The notes below the pieces were generated by a model, which saw only the letters and a program-made list of their open reading frames with translations, was not told the DNA's origin and made no database searches. Both the position numbers and the translations under genes were made by a program. This document shows, piece by piece, positions 26,967-35,919 of a stretch of DNA of 64,000 nt (positions within the stretch are counted from its first letter, which is position 1; each line of letters begins with the position of its first letter). Source of the stretch: Paracidobacterium acidisoli (GTDB lineage: Bacteria; Acidobacteriota; Terriglobia; Terriglobales; Acidobacteriaceae); contig NZ_QVQT02000001.1 in NCBI RefSeq assembly GCF_003428625.2, positions 839,811 to 903,810 of the forward strand. The letters run 5' to 3'.

Positions 26967-27920
26967 ATGCACCAGATCTCACGACGCAGGTTTGTCGCGC
27001 TTACGGCGGCCGGCATTGCGGCCACACCGCTGGCGGCGATGGCACGCCCGATCGGCGGCGCGGTTACAGCGCAGGATGTCGTCGATCGCATCAAGAAGAA
27101 CATCGGCGGCGACTGGACTTCGGAAACGGTCGACACGTTCAAGACCGGCGATCCCTCAACCCCTGTGACGGGTATCGTCACCACGGCGCTCGCATCGCTC
27201 GATGTGCTTGGACATGCGGTAAAGACTGGCGCAAACCTTATCATCACCTGCGAGCCGACATTCTTTTCCAAAGCCGACACGCCAACCCCTCCGGTCAGAC
27301 GCCCCTTCGGACTCGGCGGCCCCGGCCGCAGCGCTCCGCCTGAAACCCCATCTGCTCCGCCTCCGCCAGATCCGGTTTTTACGGCCAAGGACGACTTCCT
27401 CAGGAAACACAACCTCGTCGTGTGGCGCTTCTCCGATCACTGGCGCCTGCGCACTCCCGATCCGTACTCGCAGGGACTCGTCGATGCATTCGGCTGGTCG
27501 AAGTTTGCCGGGTCCGGCGATCCAGGACATGTTTCTATCCCTGAAACCTCACTGGATGCGCTTGTTTCGCACGTGAAGAAATCCCTGAACTCTCGCGGCG
27601 GCATGCGCATCGTGGGCGACTCGAAGCTGCGCGTGCGGAAGGTCGCATTCCTTCCGGGATCGACTCCGATTCAGGCGTCGATCGCGACGCTTCCCGGCGT
27701 GGACACGATCATTGCCGGCGAGGTGCGCGAGTGGGAATCCGTTGAGTATGTGCGTGACACCGTGGCGCTCGGCGGAAAGAAGGCGCTGATCCTTGTGGGC
27801 CGTATCGTCTCGGAGAATCCCGGGATGCAGGTCTGCGCGCAGTGGCTGAAGACTATCGTTCCCGAGGTCGCATCGACATGGGCTCCCGTCGGCGATCCGT
27901 ACTGGAGGCCAACCTTATGA
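26967..27920 (+). CDS. Tat-exported NIF3-like protein with altered metal-ligand positions
   Basis: The 317-residue product begins with a clear Tat signal, SRRRFVALTAAG, with likely cleavage near AMA. The body is NIF3-like (PF01784-type fold): TGIVTTALASLDVLGHAVKTG, then LIITCEPTFF, GEVREWESVEY and ALILVGRIVSENPGM. In related proteins, and in the next gene, the equivalent positions read HE, HDH and GH. Here they are Cys-Glu, Ser-Asp-His and Gly-Arg, so several probable metal ligands are lost. A Pro-rich insert (about 110-132) interrupts the fold after the first motif. The last bases overlap the next gene as ATGA. NIF3 proteins form metal-containing hexamers of uncertain function; a non-catalytic exported subunit is possible. 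Confidence 0.8.
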   Translation: MHQISRRRFVALTAAGIAATPLAAMARPIGGAVTAQDVVDRIKKNIGGDWTSETVDTFKTGDPSTPVTGIVTTALASLDVLGHAVKTGANLIITCEPTFFSKADTPTPPVRRPFGLGGPGRSAPPETPSAPPPPDPVFTAKDDFLRKHNLVVWRFSDHWRLRTPDPYSQGLVDAFGWSKFAGSGDPGHVSIPETSLDALVSHVKKSLNSRGGMRIVGDSKLRVRKVAFLPGSTPIQASIATLPGVDTIIAGEVREWESVEYVRDTVALGGKKALILVGRIVSENPGMQVCAQWLKTIVPEVASTWAPVGDPYWRPTL

Positions 27921-28717
27921 GCACGCTGACTGCTGGCGAAGTCGTTACCCGCATCAAAGCCAATCTCGGCTTCCCGTGGAGGAGTACGACCTACCGCGAT
28001 ACCTTCAAATTCGGCGGCCCCGAAACAGTTGTTACCGGGATTGCGACGACCATGTTCTGCTCGTACGACGCGATCAAAAGCGCCTCCGAGGCAGGCTGCA
28101 ATATGCTCATCCCGCACGAGGACACGTACTGGAACGATCGCGACGACCTGTCGATCGTAAGCGGCGACCCGGCCTATAAGCTCAAGGTCGACTTCATGCG
28201 CGAGCACAACATTGTCATCTTTCGCATGCACGATCACATGCACGCGCGCCGGCCCGATTTTATTTACGTCGGTCTCGCACGCGCCCTGGGACTCGAAAAC
28301 CAGTGGGAGACGGCGCCACAGTCGCACCACTTCAACCTTCCACCGATCACACTCGGCGAGCTGGCGTCCACGTGCCAGAAGCGGCTCGGCGACAGAGCGC
28401 TGCGTGTTGTGGGTGATCCGGCGGCGAAGGTGAGCCGCCTGCATCTCGGCGTGGGCTACGCTACGCCATCCATCAACAGCCCCGACGTGGATGTCGTTAT
28501 CAGCGGAGAGCAGCAGGAGACCGACGGCTTTCTCGACAGCCCATCTTATGTTCTCGACGCCACGACACTGGGAATTCCAAAAGGATGGATCATGCTGGGC
28601 CACAACGTGTCGGAAGAGCAGGGCATGCTCGAAATGGCTCAGTGGGTCAAATCGATCACTCCGGAGGTTCCCGTTCAGCTCGTCAGAAGCGGCGAACCCT
28701 TCTGGGCGCCGAAGTAA
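27917..28717 (+). CDS. NIF3-like dinuclear metal-centre protein
   Basis: The 266-residue protein starts at the ATG at 27917, which overlaps the stop of the preceding paralogue (ATGA), so translation is likely coupled. An in-frame start at 27842 would lie inside the preceding gene. It keeps the expected ligands: MLIPHEDTYW, RMHDHMHARRPD, VVISGEQQETD and MLGHNVSEEQGM. No signal peptide is present, unlike its partner. NIF3-family members bind two metal ions in toroidal hexamers; the activity is unproven, with GTP cyclohydrolase-like and hydrolase roles suggested for some. The two genes probably make a hetero-complex or arose by tandem duplication. Confidence 0.85.
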   Translation: MSTLTAGEVVTRIKANLGFPWRSTTYRDTFKFGGPETVVTGIATTMFCSYDAIKSASEAGCNMLIPHEDTYWNDRDDLSIVSGDPAYKLKVDFMREHNIVIFRMHDHMHARRPDFIYVGLARALGLENQWETAPQSHHFNLPPITLGELASTCQKRLGDRALRVVGDPAAKVSRLHLGVGYATPSINSPDVDVVISGEQQETDGFLDSPSYVLDATTLGIPKGWIMLGHNVSEEQGMLEMAQWVKSITPEVPVQLVRSGEPFWAPK

Positions 28718-28762
28718 AACTGTCCACTCCTTCATTCCGCGTTATTTTGTCGCGGGAAGTAC

Positions 28763-28792
28763 CCTCCAGGCCGTAAATTCCCGGCCTGGAGG
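28763..28792. terminator. Strong hairpin between the NIF3 pair and gabT
   Basis: CCTCCAGGCCG at 28763-28773 pairs perfectly with CGGCCTGGAGG at 28782-28792, an 11-bp GC-rich stem with an 8-base loop. It lies between convergent transcripts and probably ends the NIF3 transcript. No strong T-tract follows. Confidence 0.6.
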
Positions 28793-28959
28793 AAATGCAT
28801 GACGGTCTCCGACTACTGGACAGTGAGACTCAGGTTGATTGTCTGCGACAGGCTTCCGGTCGAAGAGGAGCATTGGAAGAGTGTTCGATGCTTGTGGAAG
28901 ATATCAGGAATACACCTGAAGAGAACGCTCTCTCCCTGGACAGAAAGAGAACCGTATTT

Positions 28960-30369
28960 TCAGTCTGGGCGATGTTTCTCTTTGCCTGCTCCATAAGCGG
29001 CTTCGGTCATCTGCTGATCCGATGGGTCGGTCTCGCGGGGAGAGAACGCATGCAGCGCTGCCTCGATGACATCCAGCCCTTCGTTCAACTCGCCTTCTGA
29101 AATCACCAGCGGCGCAAGCAGGCGAATTACGTTTCCATGCGTGCCGGCAGTCACCAGAATCACTCCATGCTCGCAGGCATAGCGCGTGATCTCTCTCGTC
29201 AGCTCTGTTGCAGGCTCTTTCAGGCTGCGGTTTCTGACCAGTTCGATGGCCTGCATACTTCCCAGACCACGTACGTCTCCCACGCAGGAAAAGCGCGCCT
29301 GCCACTGCCTCGCGCGCGCGCTGAAGATTTCTCCGATCCTGACAGAGCGCTCGCACAGATGTTCTCTCTCGAAGAGATCGAGAGTCGCCAGCGCGGCCGC
29401 ACACGCAAGCGGATTCCCGCCAAACGTTCCGCCTAAAGCGCCTGGCATCGAGTGATCCATAATCTCAGCCCGCCCGGTGATTCCCGCAATCGGCATACCG
29501 CTCGCAATGCTCTTTGCCGTCAGCAGAATGTCCGGCTCCAGTCCGAAGTGCTCGCATGCAAACATCCGTCCCGTCCGCCCGAACCCGGTCTGTATCTCGT
29601 CCGCAACAAGGACAATTCCGTGAGCGTCGCAGATTCTTCGCAGCTCGGGCAGAAACGCCGGAGGCGGCACAACGAAGCCGCCCTCGCCCAGTACCGGCTC
29701 AATGATGATTGCAGCAACCATCTCCGGTGAAACGCGATTCACAAATAACTCGTTCAGGGTGTCCAGTGTTCGCTCGACACAATACTCCGGAGATATCGAG
29801 GCTCCATCACGATAGGGATTGGGATAAGGAATTCTGTAAACGTCTTCCGCAAAGGGCCCAAAACCTGTCTTGTAGGGCTTCATCTTGCTCGTAAGAGACA
29901 TGGCCATATAGGTGCGGCCATGAAACGCATCGTCAAAGCAAATGATTGCAGGACGCGACGTATATTCTCTCGCGATCTTCACCGCATTCTCGACGGCCTC
30001 TGCGCCGCTGTTCACGAAAAAAGTGCGCTTGGGAAAGCTTCCGGGAGTCAGCACATTCAGCCGCTCGGCCAGCCTGACGTAGCTTTCGTACGGCGCAGCC
30101 ATAAAACAGGTATGCAGAAAGAGAGACGACTGCTTCTGTATTGCCTCGATGACGGCAGGATCGGCATGCCCGCCATTGACGCATCCAATGCCGCCTGCAA
30201 AATCCAGCAGCACATTTCCATCTACATCCTCAATCAACGCACCGTGCGCCCGCTTCACAAAGATTGGATTGATCTGCGCCACAGACCGGGGAACAGCCTG
30301 TGAACGCCGCTTCGTTAATGCCTGCGACCGCGGACCTGGGATCGTTGTTACAAGGGATATAGAAGACAT
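28960..30369 (-). CDS. gabT: 4-aminobutyrate-type class III aminotransferase
   Basis: The 469-residue PLP enzyme resembles GABA transaminase (GabT), which converts GABA and 2-oxoglutarate to succinate semialdehyde and glutamate. Visible are NSGAEAVENAVKIAREYT for phosphate binding, AFHGRT, the IIIEPVLGEGG segment, ADEIQTGFGRTG with the cofactor Asp257, and the Schiff-base Lys286 in LLTAKSIASGMP. It is some 40 residues longer than E. coli GabT, with small extensions at both ends. It lies 16 bases after the semialdehyde dehydrogenase gene, a classic gabD-gabT arrangement. Related omega-amino acid or ornithine aminotransferases are the alternatives. Confidence 0.85.
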   Translation of the reverse strand: MSSISLVTTIPGPRSQALTKRRSQAVPRSVAQINPIFVKRAHGALIEDVDGNVLLDFAGGIGCVNGGHADPAVIEAIQKQSSLFLHTCFMAAPYESYVRLAERLNVLTPGSFPKRTFFVNSGAEAVENAVKIAREYTSRPAIICFDDAFHGRTYMAMSLTSKMKPYKTGFGPFAEDVYRIPYPNPYRDGASISPEYCVERTLDTLNELFVNRVSPEMVAAIIIEPVLGEGGFVVPPPAFLPELRRICDAHGIVLVADEIQTGFGRTGRMFACEHFGLEPDILLTAKSIASGMPIAGITGRAEIMDHSMPGALGGTFGGNPLACAAALATLDLFEREHLCERSVRIGEIFSARARQWQARFSCVGDVRGLGSMQAIELVRNRSLKEPATELTREITRYACEHGVILVTAGTHGNVIRLLAPLVISEGELNEGLDVIEAALHAFSPRETDPSDQQMTEAAYGAGKEKHRPD

Positions 30370-30385
30370 TGGTCACCGTGTGTAT

Positions 30386-31816
<1,431 letters not shown>

Positions 31817-32317
31817 CTACTGCGTTGGCCTGGAGACATGCTCATGCACGATCAGCCATTTGTTCTGCTCACAGGCAAAGATCACCGTCCATCGAAATGT
31901 TGCGATGTCGTGCTTGTCGTCGCTGAGCAGTGCATCTTGATCCACCGTCGCCGTCGCCCAGACATACTCTTTGCCCGGATGAATCTCCGCATCATCGTTC
32001 ACCCTGAACTTTGCGCTTCTGATGGAAGTCAGAATCCCGCTCACTCCCGCCTGAAACTCCGCCCAGCTGTTGTACTTCAGCGGCGATTCATCAAAGAACA
32101 CATGCGGCCCCTGCGCATAAAACTTCGTTTGCTGGCCGGCATCAAGCTTTTCCCACCCGCTCCATATTTCCTGCAGATATGTTTTGTCCGGCGGCGGAGC
32201 CGAGCAGCTCTTCGCTTTTTCTGCCTGTGCACTCGCGGTAATCAGAAGAGCGGCAAGCATCAGAATGCACGAACAAACTACTGTCTTCTTTCTGCGAGGG
32301 CCTTTCGAATCGTTCAT
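31817..32317 (-). CDS. Exported NTF2/SnoaL-like protein
   Basis: The 166-residue product has a hydrophobic signal peptide (about residues 9-30, ending TASAQA) after a basic start. The start at 32317 is preceded by AAGG at a suitable distance. The mature part, with an N-terminal helix (LQEIWSGWEKLD), central strands and the final VIFACEQNKWLIVHEHVS, resembles the cone-shaped NTF2/SnoaL-like fold. Such proteins bind small hydrophobic ligands or act as isomerases or chaperones. The C-terminal strand pattern fits DUF4440-like members. The gene sits between the receptor and the dehydrogenase in the presumed operon; its specific role is unknown. Confidence 0.7.
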   Translation of the reverse strand: MNDSKGPRRKKTVVCSCILMLAALLITASAQAEKAKSCSAPPPDKTYLQEIWSGWEKLDAGQQTKFYAQGPHVFFDESPLKYNSWAEFQAGVSGILTSIRSAKFRVNDDAEIHPGKEYVWATATVDQDALLSDDKHDIATFRWTVIFACEQNKWLIVHEHVSRPTQ

Positions 32318-32358
32318 GACCATCCTTTCCGGTGCGAATATCTTTTCCCGCACTGCTG

Positions 32359-35300
32359 TCAAAACGACATACGCAATGACAGCTGCAGAATGCGCGGATC
32401 ATATGTCTGCGTAACCTGCCCCAGAGTGCTTGAGTGGAAGCGATAACTCGGCGCCACGAACTGCACATTGTTCACGACGTTGAATGCCTCGGCGCGCGCA
32501 GTGAGCCTCATTCGATCGCCTGCCAGCGGAATGACTTTCTCGATAGAAAGGTCGATGTCAGAGCGGCCAGGACCAAACATGGAGTTACGCTGATACGTTC
32601 CGTAAAAGCCCTGCGGGCACGTGTTGGCTGCGATGCACGGATCGATCGCAAAATCGGAAGGACTGAAGTAAAAGTTGCCGGTGTTGCCGCCGATCGTCTG
32701 CGACCGGTGCGGGTTGAAGTAGTGGATATTGGGCGATACGACATTCGGCCGTTCCAGCTCGGAGTCTCCATATCCCGATGACCCCGGCGAAGTGGAGGAA
32801 GCCGGATATCCGATGGCCGGATTTAAGTACAGGTCGAGCGGAGTTCCCGACTGCACATAACCCACGTAGTAGAAGTTCCAGCCCTGCATCAGCAGCTTCG
32901 GTCCCGCCGTCCAGAGACGATCAAAGGCCGGTGTCCATCCGCCGCTGTAAGCGAAGCGGTTGCGCATATCCGAATCTGCATTCGAATAAAACTGATTTGG
33001 ATTGTAGTAAGGAACCACCGCGCTCTGGCCGTCTCTGGCGCCGTTATTCAGCATGTGCGACCAGGTATAGGCAAGCGTAAAGAACATCGGACCCAGCTTT
33101 CCCACCGATCCCGTCGACTTTGTGAGGCTTGCAAGCAGGCCGTTATAGTTCCCGTTCGACTTGTTGTCGAATGAGATCAACGGACCAAATCCATTCACAT
33201 TGTCGACAGCACCCGTCTCTGAGTTGATCAGCCTTGCCGCACCGCCCGGCATGATCGGGTTATCGTCAACCCATATCTCTTCGTGCCGCGTCAGATTGCC
33301 GGCGTAGCCGATCTGCCCCACAAGACCATCCGACAGCTGCTTCTGAACCGTGAGATTGTACTGATAGATATACGGCACCTTCATATGTGGATTGACGAAG
33401 GTGTAGCTTCCTCCATAAGGAAAGCTCGCGCCTGTCGACAGAAACGATGCTCCGCGTGGTGTCGGCTTGCTCGGATACGGATCGATGATGCCCAGCGGCG
33501 CTTCGCAGAAAGTGCTTGTCGGGTCGGGGCTCGAACAGGCCGAGGGATAAGGATTGCTCAGCAGCTGATTCGGGCCGTTCGCGAGCTCATTCGGAACGAA
33601 GAAGAAATTGACGGAGGCGAACCATGGCGGATAACCATTCGCCCAGTCGGACATGGTCCCGTTGATCATGTCATAGAATTTGCCGAAGCCGCCGCGAATG
33701 CTCGTCGCTCCGTTTCCCGATACGTCATACGCAAATCCAACCCGTGGCGCGAAGTCCGTACGATCAGGAAAATACCAGCCCTTCGGCGCGCCCTTGTCTC
33801 CGGGAACCACGAGTCCAAGCGGCATGTCAGTAAAGTACGAATCCGTCAGCCCGGGAATCACACTGTAGGTGTAACCGTGTGTGTCGGTCTCCGGCTCGGT
33901 GTAGTCGTAGCGAAGCCCCAGTGTCAGCACAAGCCGGGAGGTGGCCTTCCACTCGTCCTGAGCAAAGAGCCCGAGCTGGCTCTGGTGTTCGTTGTTCGGG
34001 GACCGCGCCGACTGAATATAATTGTCCGGCGCGCCGAGAAGAAAATCCGCCAGATCATTGCCCGATGCGACCGGGAAATAACTGTCGAAGTCGAATGACC
34101 CGTTGCCGTTGTAGGAGTAGACCGTATTCTCCTGAAGGTTGCTGAAGGCCGCGCCAAACTTCAGCGTGTGAGATTTCACAATCCACGTCAGCACATCGGA
34201 GGCTCCATAGGTGTTATCCGCCTTGCTCGACGGCCAGTTAGCGTTGTAACTCACATTCATACCGCTGGTGAAGGTAAGAATGGGAGGACCATAGCTGCGA
34301 TCGACATTGATGTTGACCCCCAGCGCCGTTGGCGAGGGCGTGTTGTTGAGAATGACGTTCAGGTACTGGTGCCGCTGCGCCGTGCCGTGCGCGTCATTCA
34401 GCAGAGAGGCCGTAAATACCTTCGTATAATCCAGATTTAAAGCGCCGTTCACCGTGTTGGTGCCGCCATTGAACCCAGGGACATTGGTCACCAGAAAGGG
34501 GTTGGCCACCTTTTCGGAGTTATAAGCGACTGTGAACTCGAAGTGATCGCTCTGCGTGGGATACCACGTCCCCTTGCCGTCGTATTCATCAAAGTTATCC
34601 AGCGCCGCCGCCTGAGGAGAGATCGTACCGCTCGGAGACGATGGAATCAGCCCGGCACTAATGTAGTTATGCGCAATGCCGTCAATCCGCGTGGGATCGA
34701 TAATGCCCTGCGATGCCAGCGTCGCATCGGGCTGGTAGTACGAGTGAGACTGCAGGAACGATACCACCCCTGGATCGGGCGCCGGCTGTCCGCTGGCATC
34801 CGTCGCAGCCTGAGAGAAGTCTCCATTGATCTCTGCAGGCGTATATACCGTCACTGCGGGTTCGGTCAGCTTCTGCGATTGCCTTTGCCCCTGGTAAGCG
34901 AAGAAATAGAACAGCTTGTCTTTTACGATGCGGCCGCCGATCGTCCCGCCAAACTGATTGCGCTTGAGTACCGGACGCGGCTGCCCGTTCTGGTTGTCAA
35001 AGAAATCGTTCGCATTAAATGCGTCGTTGCGAAGAAAATCGAAGAGGCTGCCGTGCATCTGGTTTGTGCCCGATTTGGTCACAACTGTAACGACTCCGCC
35101 TCCGTTGCGCCCGTATTCCGCGGAGTAGTTATTCGCCAGAATACGGAATTCGGCAACAGCATCCGGGTTCGGATTCGCAACGACATTGTTGCTCTCCACG
35201 TCGTTGTTCACGCCGCCATCCAGAATGAAGGAGACCGAGTTGGTCCGTCCGCCTGCGATGCTGAAGCTCAGCGCGGCACCGGGCTTTCCCTCCGTCGGCG

Positions 35301-35820
35301 TAACGCCCGCCTGGGTCGTGGCAAGAGAGAGTGTGTTTCTTCCATTGAGCGGCAGGTTTTGAATTGGAGCACCTGTTACTGTGCCGCTTACCGTCGGACT
35401 CACCGTCTCTACCTGCTCGGTGACAGTATTCACATGCACCGTCGTGGTGCTTGATCCTACCGTCAGCTTGCCGTCGATACGCAGCGCCTGATTGATATTC
35501 AGCGGCGCAGGCTTCGTCACCAGATCGCTGAAGCCCGACGCTGAAATCTGAATGCTGTAGCTTCCGATAGGCAGGTTGAGAATCTCGTACGAGCCGTCTC
35601 CCTTGGTCGTCGTACTCGATTTCGCTCCTGTGGCGACATCGGTAGCGGCAACGCTCGCACCAGGAATGACGTGTTCCTGCGTATCGGTGACAACACCGAT
35701 GATCCGTCCGGTGCTGGTCTGTGCCATAGAGACGCTCGCTGACAGGGTTGCCAGAATCAGGGTAAGTGCTACATGCGACAGCCTTGTACATCTATTTCGT
35801 ATGTTATGTTTTATCGACAT
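32359..35820 (-). CDS. TonB-dependent receptor, Oar-like
   Basis: This 1153-residue outer-membrane receptor has a signal peptide (about 1-33, ending SVSMAQ). A carboxypeptidase-regulatory-like domain (about 36-120) follows, then a plug with LPLNGRNTLSLATTQAGV and YGRNGGGVVTVVTKSGTNQM, and a barrel ending LSLRMSF. A GAGGGAG ribosome site precedes the ATG. The gene lies in the minus-strand arm of the amine/GABA-type locus, 99 bases downstream of the PQQ-type dehydrogenase gene and 41 bases before the NTF2-like gene. It probably brings the pathway substrate or the cofactor PQQ across the outer membrane. That assignment rests on context only. Confidence 0.9.
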   Translation of the reverse strand: MSIKHNIRNRCTRLSHVALTLILATLSASVSMAQTSTGRIIGVVTDTQEHVIPGASVAATDVATGAKSSTTTKGDGSYEILNLPIGSYSIQISASGFSDLVTKPAPLNINQALRIDGKLTVGSSTTTVHVNTVTEQVETVSPTVSGTVTGAPIQNLPLNGRNTLSLATTQAGVTPTEGKPGAALSFSIAGGRTNSVSFILDGGVNNDVESNNVVANPNPDAVAEFRILANNYSAEYGRNGGGVVTVVTKSGTNQMHGSLFDFLRNDAFNANDFFDNQNGQPRPVLKRNQFGGTIGGRIVKDKLFYFFAYQGQRQSQKLTEPAVTVYTPAEINGDFSQAATDASGQPAPDPGVVSFLQSHSYYQPDATLASQGIIDPTRIDGIAHNYISAGLIPSSPSGTISPQAAALDNFDEYDGKGTWYPTQSDHFEFTVAYNSEKVANPFLVTNVPGFNGGTNTVNGALNLDYTKVFTASLLNDAHGTAQRHQYLNVILNNTPSPTALGVNINVDRSYGPPILTFTSGMNVSYNANWPSSKADNTYGASDVLTWIVKSHTLKFGAAFSNLQENTVYSYNGNGSFDFDSYFPVASGNDLADFLLGAPDNYIQSARSPNNEHQSQLGLFAQDEWKATSRLVLTLGLRYDYTEPETDTHGYTYSVIPGLTDSYFTDMPLGLVVPGDKGAPKGWYFPDRTDFAPRVGFAYDVSGNGATSIRGGFGKFYDMINGTMSDWANGYPPWFASVNFFFVPNELANGPNQLLSNPYPSACSSPDPTSTFCEAPLGIIDPYPSKPTPRGASFLSTGASFPYGGSYTFVNPHMKVPYIYQYNLTVQKQLSDGLVGQIGYAGNLTRHEEIWVDDNPIMPGGAARLINSETGAVDNVNGFGPLISFDNKSNGNYNGLLASLTKSTGSVGKLGPMFFTLAYTWSHMLNNGARDGQSAVVPYYNPNQFYSNADSDMRNRFAYSGGWTPAFDRLWTAGPKLLMQGWNFYYVGYVQSGTPLDLYLNPAIGYPASSTSPGSSGYGDSELERPNVVSPNIHYFNPHRSQTIGGNTGNFYFSPSDFAIDPCIAANTCPQGFYGTYQRNSMFGPGRSDIDLSIEKVIPLAGDRMRLTARAEAFNVVNNVQFVAPSYRFHSSTLGQVTQTYDPRILQLSLRMSF

Positions 35821-35919
35821 TCCGACTCCCTCTTTTACCTGACCTCAGGAAACTTACAGGGGCCTGCAGTACGTATCTCCGTGCGACCTGAGCGACCAGC
35901 CGGTATTGGCATCGATGAA

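Noticed and set aside
28795..29100. A 101-codon plus-strand frame between the NIF3 pair and gabT
   Set aside because: It runs antisense into the gabT 3' end, follows a terminator-like hairpin and has no recognisable domain.
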